From the NCBI GenBank assembly GCA_016584495.1, contig WAID01000003.1:3348001-3412000 (forward strand): a stretch of 64,000 nt of DNA, read 5' to 3'. The notes under the pieces were generated by a model. That model was not told the origin of the DNA. It made no database searches and saw nothing but the letters and a program-made list of their open reading frames with translations. Of the stretch, positions 46,048 through 57,828 are shown in pieces (position 1 is the stretch's first letter; the number at the start of each line of letters is the position of its first letter). This DNA comes from Celoporthe dispersa (lineage: Eukaryota > Ascomycota > Sordariomycetes > Diaporthales > Cryphonectriaceae). Both the position numbers and the translations under genes were made by a program.

Positions 46048-49000
46048 GGCGGGCTGGCAGGGCCGGGGTCAGGTCGGGGACGGAGGAGGATGAAGGGTCT
46101 CACGAGGACGCGCGGTGGGAAATTTTTTTCTTTTCTTTTCCTTTTCTTTCCCTTCCCCTGATGTACACGGCAGCGGCAGCAGTAGCAGCAGCAGCAGCAG
46201 GATTAGACGAATATCACTACTTGGTCAGAGTGAAGAGGCACAGCCCGAATATGAACAGATAAGTCATGTATATATGTGTGTGTGTGAGAGTGAGTGAGAG
46301 AAAGATAGAGTGAGAGAGAGAGAAAAAGAGAAAAGGGAAATGAAGAAGAATGAATTGTCTTTTCCTTTGTCCTTTTCTTTCCTCCCCATCTCATCACGGA
46401 CCTTCGTAGAAAGAGAGGAAAGGGGGGGGGGGGTAGAGCCTTGACATGTATGAAACACCCCTCCCCCCAAAAAAACACAACCACAGCGGTTTTCTGCCTA
46501 TACGCAGAGGCCGAAATCAGATAGGCTAGGTACCCTTGAGACGAGGCGTGTCGCAGCGAGGGTATCGCATCATTTCCCCCCTCCTCCCAGCACTCACGCA
46601 CTCGAGGCTCGGAGCTTGTCCCTGACATAATCGAGGGAGGAGGACACACATGGACACTGACACGAACGTATGGAGATACAGAAACACACACAGGGAGAGA
46701 GAGTGAGAGAGAGAGCTTGGGTACAGTCATGGGCCGAGGTCAGGCCAGCAGCGCGGATCCTCGGAAACAATTGGCGGGCGGGCCTGGAGAGTTAGCCAGT
46801 TTGTTTCAGCCTGATCTTTTTTTTTTTCTTTTTCTTTTCTTTTTTTCCCTTTTTCTCTCTCTTTTGTTATTGGGACCAAAAAGAAAAAAAGAAGGTTCTC
46901 TGGGCCCGATCTGCCCCATCTTAATCAATCAGCTCATCTACCCATCGGGTCCATCGTGCCGAGGGGGGCCATCGCCGATAAAAGGGAGAAGAAAGAGAGA
47001 GAAAAAGAACCAAAAAAAAAAAAAACGTGTTCACACAGAGTCGTTTGGGAGGCAAAGATGCGGTAGGTTCTCTCGGAGCATCACACCCGAGTTTACTGTC
47101 GGGGCCTGGACTGTTTTTGGACAAGGGGGGTTGCCTTGATGCTTCTTTTTTCTTTTCTTTTCTTTTTTTTTCTTTTTTTTTCGGACTGCATGATGACGAC
47201 GGTCACTTGGTGCAACTCAAGCCGGTTTCGACCACGGCACAACCTCAAGACGCAATTTTAATCTGAATTTTTCTTTTCTTTTTCGTTTGATCGTCCCTTG
47301 GGGGGGAAAAAGGAAAAAAGAGAAAAGAAAAAAAAGAAAGGACGGAACCAAAACAAACAGGTGGATCATAAAAGTTCCGACGACCTGTCATGATAATATT
47401 GCTAGGGGGTGTGGTTGGGGTGAGATGTGACAAGAGAAAGCAGACGATGCCTAGCGGAACAAAGGGCACAACACGGCACTTTTCGATACGATCTGTATAG
47501 GGAAACCACTGAAAAGACACGTTCTGAAGAGAGAGGGGAAAAATTGATCAAAAGTGGTACTAGACGCATGCAGGGAAGAATCGCTTACGGTGTGACCTCC
47601 CCCTCCCCCCTCCCCTCCTCCTCTTCTTCCAGCCCCCCTGCTGAGGGCGCAGGCCATGTCGATCCTGGAGGAAAGTTGAGACGAACGGCTTGTGTTGGTA
47701 GTGGGAGCGCAGCCGGACCACCCTGGCGCTCGAACATGCACCATCCGAACAGGGCACGTGCTGGCCGGCGAACCCCGATTGACGATGCCATGGCGCAACG
47801 GGGGATGGAACGTCGTGGCCTCGCCAGTTAATATACTCGAGGCCGTGGCTGTGGGCTAGACGGCCAAGGACGTGGGCCACCGTGGCGTGGCTAGCCCAGG
47901 GACACAGTAGAGGACGTCCTGGCTACCTGCCAATCATTGCAGCAGAGTCCCAAGAGCGTCATAGACATTGGTGGAAGCCCGGGCGGCCTGTCTATAGAGC
48001 TGACGTATGCCACATAGAGTGCTCGTGGCACGCGGCACGCGGCACGCAGCTATGCAGCACTGCAGCACTGCAGCATGCCGCCTGCGAGCTATCTCCCCAG
48101 ATCTGATGGTGCCCAGCCCGGGGCTGGGTTCTAGATCTTCACGAGCTCTAGCGACTCCCCCCTCCCCTCCCCGCTTACCACACACACCCCCCCCCATCCC
48201 GCAGCGGCTGGCAGGGTGGCAGGACGTCCAGGGCTGGCGGGAACCGTCCCAAGTCGGCCGCCTGCAGGTCCCGGAAGATGCTCCCGCAGGCTGCATCTCG
48301 TCAACGGCGCAGCTGCATGTTCCCAGGCTTGAGGCTGGGCCGGGCCGTGCTGGACCAATCCGGTGGGCTCTGGTGTCCCAACAAGAGGACCGTGATCCGC
48401 CCGAGGAGGGGTTTACGGATGGGGACAATCCGTGCCGAAGAACACGTCTGGGACGGACAAGACAGGAAGAGGGAGGTAGGGAGGGAAGAGCGTGGGAGGA
48501 ACGCCCCGCCTCGGGTGCATCATAGGGGCCCTACCCGCCTACCTACCTCCTACCTACCTATCCGCCTAGCTTGTCGTGGTAGGGTCAGCAGCTCGACTCG
48601 CCGGGTGACGGCGCGCCCAGGGAGGGCCGAGACATGCCTCTCGCGCAGAGACGGGCCTGGGCTCTGGGGGGGGGGGTGGTTGTGTGATCAGTCACAGGTC
48701 GTGACCTCCGCCACGATGCAGGGCAATGGGCAGAGACGTCATGTTGCTGGGCTTCCTCTGGCTGCCGGCTGCCGTCACTTGCCTGGACGGCGGGGCTGGC
48801 GTACGGCCCTCCAAGGCAGCGCAGGCCCAAGGACAGAAACAAGCCTACCTACCCACCACAGATCATCATTTGCGTCTCGGCGGCCCTGTGCACAGGCGCT
48901 AGGCTCACCCGACCCTCTGGGCTGGAGACAGGACACGACAGCAGGATTGGGCACGGGGAAAGCCCCCAGCCGTGTGTGCCTGGTGCGCCAGCCTTGTGTC

Positions 49001-49307
49001 GGAGAGACAAGAGACAGAGACAAGAGACAACCAGAGAGGCTCAGACATGGCGCCGAGGGCCGCCCGCAGGTGGGGTCAGGTTCCGGCATGGTACGGTGGC
49101 ACAGCCCAGGGCGGGCTGGCGTGCGTGCGTGCATGCATGTGGGCTGAACGAGTACGTCCAGCCGACCCGTCAGGGTGGTCCTGTGCAGCGGCAGAGGTCA
49201 TGGTCTAGCCGGAACCCGTGGCGCAGAGGCAGAGACCACATGTGTGTGTGTGTTTTTGTGTGTAGTGGACAAAGGAGCCGAGAAGCCGCCCTAGCTCGGG
49301 AGAGGGA

Positions 49308-49334
49308 GATGGAGAGAGAGAGAGAGAGAGAGAG
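49308..49334. repeat. GA microsatellite
   Basis: A GA run lies in the gene-free stretch; a second one of similar length is at 49711-49735. Confidence 0.9.
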
Positions 49335-50030
49335 TTGAGAAAAAGGACGGGCCGCCAACAAGAGAGAGGTGCTCGAAAGGCTGTCGTACTTTGGTGGAGT
49401 ACGAGACGGCGGGCCTCCGCACAGGAAGAAAGGAAAAGGGCCCCTCGAGGTGTGGTGGAGGTAAGCATAGGAGGAGGAGAGGAGGGGGGGTGGCTGGGGC
49501 GGAGAGCGCCGAGGGCAGTAGTACCAAGGTATGGAATAAGGAGACGCGGGAGAGAATAAAAAAAAAAGGAAGAGGAGGAGGAGGAGCAGGAGGGAGAAGG
49601 AGACACCGGCGCCAGCCGCACCCAGGCCCCATTCACTCTTGCCGGCGGGCGTAAAAGGAGAGGGCGTGCGCATGGCTCTTTTTCCTCTGCTCCCCACCTC
49701 CCACCTCCCGGAGAGAGAGAGAGAGAGAGAGAGAGATTGTGTGATGTTAGCAGGTGTACAGACCTGAGTGGTAGTATTACGCAGTACAGACATACATACA
49801 TACGTGTACAGGTGGTACTCTGGTGGTAGTGGTGGTACATTGGGGTTGCGCGGAGGGGGAGGAAAAACATGGGGAAGGGGAAATTGGCTACGAGGGAGAT
49901 GGGAAAAAGGGGACAGGAGGGCGGAGGAGGGGGCGGCATGTAGAAGCGCCATTCCGGACTAAGAAGTACGTGACACGGAATTGGGGGCAGGTGTGATTGA
50001 GCGTCCATGGAGAGAGAGAGAGACGGAATC

Positions 50031-50071
50031 TGTGTGTGTGTGTGTGTGTGTGTGTGTCTCTCTCTCTCTCT
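50031..50071. repeat. GT then CT compound microsatellite
   Basis: A GT dinucleotide run is directly followed by a CT run. Confidence 0.9.
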
Positions 50072-51130
50072 TGTGTCTTGTGTGTCCTGTCCATTGTCTT
50101 CCCGATTATATCCCCGATTGGTGTGCTGTGTGCATACTGTGTATTTTAACAAGAGAGAGAGAGAAGAAGAGAGAGAAACGGGAGGTGTGGGTGGGATGAT
50201 GATCTCATCGTTGGGCCTCAACAGTGAACATGATGACCGTGGGTACTCTGAGTATTGGTGGTTTTTTTGGGGGGTTTTTTTTGGGCTGACCCGTCGACCT
50301 GGACGCGTGCAGAACCCGCTCTCATTGATGGACCCCAGCGGCCAGGGCCAGCTACCAGGTAAGAAGAGAGAGAGAGAGAGAAGAGAGAGATGCAGCCAGT
50401 TTTGGCCCCCCCCCCTTCAGGCCCCTCCCCCTAGTCTCTCTCTGCCCCTGTGGCCCTGCGGGGCTTCCCGCCGCATAGAAACGGGCTCTCGAATTGTTTC
50501 TAGGGCCAAGACTATAGTACCACCGCCCTATAAGCCTCCCAACCAAAAAAAACCCCCCCATCGAAACGTCCCTAAATCTGCTTCCCGCCCCTTGGCACCG
50601 GTAATGTATTGTTTCCATCCCGACCCAGTCTCTGCTCATCAGTTCCGCCCAGGTCCTCTGGTTCCGCCAAACCTAAAGCCTCGAGGGAAAGCCGGGTACC
50701 GAGTGCAGCACACCATCACCACCGTCTTGTTGGCCCTGCCAGATGGCTGTCTGCATCTCTGCATTCCCTTTCGATCCCGAGTTTCTCTTCTCGGAGGTGC
50801 TATGTACCCTGGGTCCGCCGGGCGGGGACCTCTTGGGTGGCGGAGAGAAAAGGAAAGGAAGAAAAAAAAAGAGAGAGAGAGAGGATAGGATCTATACTCT
50901 CAACTCCACTGTAAAGAGAAAGAAGAAGAAAGGGAGAAAAAAAAAGAGAAAAAAAAAAAGAGGGAAATTCACGAGGCCTGGATAGAAGGGGGAACAGTTC
51001 AGAAGTGACGAGGTCAATTAGTACCCTTCAGGAAGACCGTGTAGCCGAAGTCATACAGTAAGAAGACGGGTGCGTAGGACTGTTCCACGTTTCTAGGCCT
51101 CTTTCACCGCTACGGAGACTTTCAGTCAAG

Positions 51131-51167
51131 ACCACCTTGCCTGCATGTCCTTTTTTCTTTCTGTCTT

Positions 51168-51199
<32 letters not shown>

Positions 51200-53612
51200 C
51201 TCTCTCTGAGGAGGAGAGTCGAACATGACTATCCTCGACAACAAGGCCATAAAGAGCAGCCTTTATGCACCTTGACAGGCTGGACCGTCTTGTCTACCGC
51301 CTGGGCCCCAGGTCATGGATCATGTACCCCCTTCCCCTCTCCCCTTGGGCAGAGCACAGCACCCCAGCCAAACCCCTCCCATTCTTCAGGGTCTGAGCGC
51401 TTGGGGCGATGTGATTCATGCAGCATGTAAACGCCCTGTGCCTTTTTTCCCGGGGGGCGTGCCAGGTAGTACCACCATAGCACTTATAGCAGGCCCCAGA
51501 ATGTCATTTCATGCAACCCATCCACTGAGGAGGTGGCCTTGGCCCTGTAACTTAACACCCTCCCCCCCCACCCCCGGCCCCCTAGCTCATCACCTTAACA
51601 GGTACTAGCAGGTGCTTAGGCCGAGGCCCCCCCTGCCGCCACCACTACCCTCACCAGTAGTCCCCCTCGAGGATTGCCAACTTCTCTCCAGGACCTTTTC
51701 ACCGCTGCAGCTGACCTGGACCAGAGCAGAAGACCTCATCGACTCTGCTTCTGCTTGCTTGCTTTCTTTTTTTTTTTCCTTTTCCTTTTCTTTTTTTTTT
51801 CCCTCCCCCTTCTCTCTCTTGCTGCTGCCCGCACGTCACCCACCTGCACCGCTGCTGCAACCACCCACACGCTCCTTGCAACTGCGCTGCGCTGCACGAT
51901 CTGTGGGCAGCCTGCTCGTCCCCCCGCCACAGACCACGGTGCTGGGCCCAGCCGGACCAGGTGCAGGACAGGAACTACTTTTGTACCTCATACTTTCTCG
52001 GCACACGCAGACCCAGCCTTGGGACCTTTGGGAAGCAGCATACCCAGGACAAGGACCTGCCTCTTATTGTGTGTATGTATTGTATTGTGCTCGCATTGAA
52101 CCTCTTTGCTCGCTTCCTGTCTGTCTCTCTGTCTCTCTCCCTCTCCCTCTCCCTCTCTTGCCCTCTCTTCTTCTTCCTCCTCTGCATTGGAGGTTCGGCT
52201 ACCACTTCCACTTCCACCCTGCCCTGCCTCACCTCGCCTTGCCCTTTCTTTGCACACACACACAACTTCAGCACTGGGGCATTCCCTTTACACCCCTCGA
52301 CTCTTTCTCTCTCTCTCTCTCTCGGAACACTGCCTCGCTGAACGCAATCTCTCTTCACTGTTACGAGTACGGAAACACAAGACAGCCTACCCACCTGACT
52401 ACCTCCTCCTTGTCCACTTCCCCCTTTGCCCCCCCCCCTCCTTTCCTCCCTCCTAGCTCAATCCCTCCTCTCTCGTCACTGTCCTGTCTGCTCTGGAACC
52501 TTGTGACTGCCAGTCATTCATTCATATCGACTTGCTCGGAGGCACTCGAATGCTCACATATACTTCTCTGCCACAGTTTTTGCCCAGTGCTCCTTCATTT
52601 CCGACACACACCCAACAGCGTACGTTCACCGTCTCTAGACCTATACACACATATACCTACCTATCTACATACATACATACATACATACACACACACACAC
52701 GCACCAGCCGCCTCCGTTCACCAACCACCACGACGCACTGGCTGGCTGTGTGTCCTGCACCCCAGGTGATCGATCCTCTGGGAGCCGTGTCGCCGCGCTG
52801 CTGGCCCAAGATTCAATCCCCCTCCCTCCGTCACGAGTACCGTCACCGTGCCCGCCTCCGTCCCGCCCTGGGTTTTGTCAGACCCAGTGTCTCCTTCCGT
52901 ACCTCTTCTCCACGACAGGACCGCTCCCTCGAACTCGATTGCTTACCCATCTGTGGCTGTCAGCCAGGCAGGAACGAACCCCCTCCTCCTCTCCTCCTAC
53001 TCTCTCCCTCTCCATCTCTCTCCCCCCCCTCTCTCTCTACACACACCAGACCGACCCTCGAGATTACACCCGCCGACATCCAGACAAAGCCGACTCCGCG
53101 AGCCTGCTTACCCTCCTTCCGACCACGATCCTGCTGTCTCCGGTCCTGATCTGCTCGACCCGGCCGATCTGGCCGTCTGAAATCGCATCGTCTCATCCTG
53201 TGTCGAACCCCCCCCCCTCTCTCCTCCCGCAAAAGTACGAGCCTAAGCCTCTGCTTTGACCAACACGGCCCCTGCCTGCTCGGCCAGGCACACTTCTCAC
53301 GGCCCACCGCACCGCTGCGCCCCCAGCTCTGCCCAGCCCCGACCAGTCCTCCTCCTGCCGCCTTCCTCGATCGATCCTGTCGACAGCCGCCCGCCTCGCC
53401 AGGTCAGCCCGACCGCCCTGGCCCCGTCCTCTCTCAAGACCCCGCCGACCGGAATCTCGTGCCCTGAGAGGGGGTCTGGCCCGCGGTCTGCAGCCCCTGC
53501 ACCCGAGGCTGCTGTCTCTTGCCCTGCGCCTCTGCTCCTGTCGCTGCTCCTCCCGTTTTTCTTTTCTTTTGCCGCTGCGCGCTGTCTGTGGTAGCAGGGC
53601 CGCTCTACATTC
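51131..53612 (+). other. CT-rich leader/promoter region of the CutA-like gene
   Basis: About 2.5 kb of strongly pyrimidine-rich plus strand runs up to the start codon at 53613. It includes a CT run (51176-51200) and a CATA/CA repeat (52663-52701). Frames here encode only Ser/Pro/Leu-rich sequence. A long 5' leader, possibly with an intron ending at TAGCAG near 53597, fits the pattern. The transcription start cannot be placed. Confidence 0.45.
52663..52701. repeat. CATA tetranucleotide and CA repeat
   Basis: CATA units pass into CA units in the CT-rich upstream region of the 53613 gene. Confidence 0.9.
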
Positions 53613-56600
53613 ATGGACAGCCGGCCATCCGCCGCCGAGACAGATCACACATACCAGCCCGTCGCCTCCTGGAGTCGCGTCGGCCTGAGCCCACACCCAG
53701 ACGGCCCCTCGACACCGCGAACCCCCGGTGCCCCTACGCCCACCGCCGCCGTCTTCGCCGATCCGCTGCCCGCCAGCCCCTACACGCCCACCCTGGACCT
53801 GCTGACCCCGCTGCTGTTCTCCCAGCACCAGGCCCAGCTCCTGCAGTACAACAAGCTCATCGCGCCCGGCCGAGGTGGCGGTGGAGGCCTGCTGCAGTCC
53901 GCTTCCCACTCGGGCCTGCCCCCCGTGCCGAACATCCAGGCAGCCCCGAGGTCCAGGTCCAGGTCCTCCTCCAAGGTGTCGAACAAGGACGGCCACAGCG
54001 CCAAGCAGTCTCCTGCCGCGCAGAGCTGCCATGGGACGAGAGGCCCGAGAAACACCGAGAGACAAGACCGCGAGGGCATGACGATGGGGAAGGACAAGGA
54101 GCCGGTAGCCCCGGCGAAGGGCAGGGACTCGACCCCGAACTCGACCACGACCACCACGACCACCACAGCGACGACGGCAACGACACCCCACCACAAGGTG
54201 CCGCCCAAGGCACAGCCCGACCTTGCCCACCCGCTCCCTTCCCGCCCTGCGCACCGCGCCGCCCAGGCCCGCCAGCAGTCCGCCGCCAGCTCCGCCCAGT
54301 CGAGCTCTGTCCCGTCCACCCCGCACCAGCGCGCGCGCGACTTCTTTGAGGAGTCCCGCGATCCCTCGCCCAACGCCATCCAGAGCCACTCGCCCCGCTC
54401 GGCATACTCGGAGCCCCATGGCGGAGCTGCCGCCCTCCCCGCCCGCCAGCCTCAGCTGCAGCGGCCCTGCCCGTTCGAGACCGCTTCCGTCAAGTTCCGC
54501 AGGCGTATGCCCTACAGCCTGGGGGCCGAGAAGCTGGAGAGGGTAGACGCGGCCGGGATCAAGAGCAAGCTGTCGGAGGACGAGGAGCGGAAGCTGTCCA
54601 CAGACATGCGCGAGATCTACGACAGGTTACTGCCGTCGCCCGAGGTCGAGCAGAACCGCGAGAGGCTGGTCAGGAAGCTGGAGAAGATCTTCAACGACGA
54701 GTGGCCGGGCCATGACATCCAGGTGCACCTGTTTGGCTCCTCTGGCAACCTGCTCTGCTCGGACGACTCTGACGGTCCGTTGCCCCCCCCCCCAAAAGGA
54801 GACTCACTCCCCCTCTCCTCCCCCCCTTTTCTTCCTCCCCCCCTTCAACTTGTGCTAGACAGTTGGCTTACAGACCACCGCAGTTGACATATGTATCACG
54901 ACGGACTGGAAGGAGCTGGAGGGCGTCTGTATGATAGCGGACCTCCTGAACAAGCGTATGGCGCATCCCCTCCCCTCCCCCCAACACACAATAGACTGTC
55001 TCTGCTGCGGGTAGTGTATGCTGACGGCTCTGCTTCGTCCAGGCGGGATGGAGAAGGTGGTGTGCATATCGAGGGCAAAGGTCCCCATCGTCAAGATCTG
55101 GGACCCGGAGCTCAAGCTGGCCTGTGACATGAACGTCAACAACACGCTGGCGCTGGAGAACACACGCATGGTCCGCACGTATGTGGAGACGGACGAGCGC
55201 GTCCGCCCGCTGGCGATGGTCATCAAGTACTGGACCAAGAGGCGGGTTGTCAATGATGCTGGTGAGTAGCCCCCCCCCCCCTTCCGGCCCGTGCAGGACA
55301 GCTCGTTCCCTTGCTGACGATGAGGATATCCTCCTCGGCCCGCAGCCTTTGGGTTCACGCTCAGCTCGTATACGTGGATATGCATGATCATCGCGTTCCT
55401 TCAGCTCCGCGAGCCGCCTGTCCTGCCGGCCCTGCACCAGTGCCCACACCTGAAGCTGCCCGCAGCGGGCGGCCACAATAGCGACTTCGCAGACGACCTG
55501 AGCCGGCTGAAGGGGTTCGGCCGCGACAACAAGAGGTCGATAGGAGAGCTGCTCTTCGAGTTCTTCAGGTTCTACGCCCACGAGTTCGACTACGAGACCA
55601 TGGCCCTGTCGGTACGCCTCGGCAAGATGATCCCGAAGACAGAGAAGAAGTGGAACCATGCCATGAACAACATGCTCTGCGTCGAGGAGCCGTTCAACAG
55701 GGAGCGCAACCTGGGCAACACGGCAGACGACTTCTCCTTCCGCGGGCTCCACCTGGAGCTGCGCCGTGCGTTCGGCCTGGTCGCCGAGGGCAGGCTGCAC
55801 GAGTGCTGCGAGCAGTTCGTCTTCCCCAAGGAGGAACCTCCGGAGAACAAGGGCTTCGTCAAGGCGGCCCCTCGCCCTGCCATCATCCGCAGCTCCTCAC
55901 AGCAGCACCCCCGGCCGGGGCGGACGAAACGGAGGCGGCCGGGGCAACAGGCATCACGCTCGCAACGGCAACAGCAACCGGAGGGCGTCGTCCAGCAACA
56001 CCTACGAGAACTCCCAGGCCAGCGCCGCAGGCATGGGCGCCGCCGCCGCCGCCCTGCCCCATCCCCTCCTGATCAACTCCCCGCCATGCAGGCCGGAGAC
56101 CTGCAGCAATGGTCGCAGCTCGCACAGCAGTACGCCTCGTACCCCGCGGACATGACAATGCTGAGCAACGCTTTCCTGGCACAGCAGGAGCGGTGGCAGT
56201 GGTTCGCACACCACCAGGCTCAGCTCCACCAGCACGCCGTGCAGCACGCCCAGCGCCTGCAGGCCGGCGCCGCGCTGCCGACAGAGAGGTCCCGCACCAG
56301 CTCCTTCGACCAGCCACCGCCCCTGACGGCACCTGTGCGGCCCGAGTACTACGTCTGGCCACCTCACCTGCAGCCGAACCTGTATCCCCAGCCGCAGCAG
56401 CAGCAGCAGCAGCAGCAGCAGCACCATGCCGGCTTCGGGACCTACCCAAGCTCCCCATCCGCCTCTGCCACGGCGCCCGAGTTCAGGAGAAGCCTGCACA
56501 GGTCGGGCGCGGCGAACGACCCTGGGAACTCGTCGGGCGGCGGCGGCGCGGCGCTGAGATCCCAGTCCCAGCCGGCGTCCCGGACATCTGCGCCCGTCGC

Positions 56601-57828
56601 ACAGCCCGCCCGAGGTGTGAGCGGTGCGATGGGCAGCGCGACCCAGGCCAACCTCTCGCCGTTCCCTGCCTTTGCCCCGGACGACAAGACGGACTCGGAG
56701 GCCGACGGGAGCTCGAGCAGGACCCTGCCGGACTCGCCTCCCGAGGAGGACAGCGCCGGCTATCTCGGGTACTTTGTGGCCGGCTCGAGCATCCCTCCCC
56801 AGAAGATCTCGGCCAACCTTGCCGTCCTCGGTGACATGGGGCTGAGCCGTGCGAGCCGCCGCAGGTTGTCGACCGAAGGACCCCAGTCGGTCCTCGACCG
56901 GCGCCTGCAGAGGACATCCCGCTCGCCTTCCCCTCTCGGGCACGGGAGGAACATATCCGCCGGGGCCGCCTCGGCACCGCTTGCCTCTGTCCCTTTCCCG
57001 CACGGCCTGAGTCGACCTGCGAAGGAGGGCCCGCCCCTGGTCGCGAACGGTACCCACCCCGTGCAGCCGCCTTCACATCTGCCCTGGGCGCCACCAGCCG
57101 CTGACGAGGCCACCTGTGATAACCCGCTCCACATCAGCCAGGTGGCGCCTGACGCCCGGCCGACAGGGGGCCCCGACCGCCCGCTGGTCGTGGACGGAAA
57201 TATAGCCCAGCCACCGGTCTCGCCTCCAGGCATGGCAGCCATCCCGTCGTTTGGGCAGCGGCTGGCTGGCCCGCACGGCACCAGCAGCGGCTCCTACGCG
57301 GCAGGCCTCGGGGACGGAGCTCAGAGCAGGACAAAGGCCGCAGACTTCAGCAAGTGGCAGCGCGTCGTAGCGCGGAACCAGCCCGGCCTCGCGCCACGTG
57401 ATATGGCGCCGCTCGACCTGGCCATGCCGGCCTCGACGTATCCCGAGTCACAGCACCTGTCGCCGGTCTACGAGACACGGACCCCGTCCCCCACGGCATA
57501 CCGCGAGAAGATGCTGCCCGTACAGGGCGTGGGCGCCTTGGACCTCCCATGGCAGGCCCACCACGCGCTCGAGCACCCACGCAAGTCTCCTGAGCGGAAC
57601 GGGACTGCCAAGGACGGCGAGCCGGGCCTCGCGCAGCTCCCACGAGCCAACAGCCAGGCGGCACGGGAGAGCAACCCGTCCCGTACAAACAGGGGTGAGA
57701 TGGAAAACGGGCCTGGATGGCAGAAGGCAAAGACGCGGAAGAAGCAATCAGACACGCGGGTCGCCGGCAGGGCGTCCGCGCAGAGCGAGCAGCCGCCCAA
57801 GAACGAGTCGGAGAGAAAAGGAGGCTGA
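53613..57828 (+). CDS. Cid1/CutA-like RNA 3'-terminal nucleotidyltransferase
   Basis: Exons are 53613-54774, 54884-54955, 55043-55261 and 55346-57828, about 1311 residues. Residues 1-300 are Ser-, Pro- and Thr-rich, probably disordered. The nucleotidyltransferase core begins near 310. It has LFGSSGNLLCSDDSD joined across intron 1 to VDICITTDW, giving catalytic Asp387 and Asp389. The third Asp is Asp440 (LKLACDMNVNN). The PAP-associated domain follows (about 550-650: SIGELLFEFFRFYAHEFDYE, then PFNRERNLGNTADDFSFRGL). The last 650 residues are low-complexity with a Gln run. All three catalytic aspartates are present, so it should add nucleotides to RNA 3' ends. Aspergillus CutA/CutB add C and U to mRNA tails, and this protein resembles that group; nucleotide choice is inferred. 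Between 55908 and 56082 two compensating one-base breaks seem to swap frames, since another frame gives a plausible Gly/Arg/Asn-rich linker. Confidence 0.9.
56394..56422. repeat. CAG repeat encoding polyglutamine
   Basis: An in-frame CAG run encodes about nine Gln in the C-terminal tail of the CutA-like protein. Confidence 0.95.

Larger units (their letters stand above)
46048..51130. other. Gene-free, microsatellite-rich stretch
   Basis: About 5 kb without a supportable gene. GA, GT and CT runs are dense (about 46290-46330, 49308-49334, 49711-49735, 50031-50071 and 50362-50390), with A and T homopolymers. A 289-codon frame at 48278-49147 and a 338-codon minus frame at 49205-50221 are open. 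Both consist of low-complexity, Arg/Gly or Ser/Leu/Pro-rich sequence without any family resemblance, so I do not call them genes. Confidence 0.5.

Noticed and set aside
48278..49147. 289-codon plus-strand frame
   Set aside because: It is Arg/Gly-rich, low in hydrophobic periodicity, and lies in microsatellite-rich DNA without homology signal.
49205..50221. 338-codon minus-strand frame
   Set aside because: The product is mainly translated GA/GT microsatellite (Ser-Leu and Thr-His runs).
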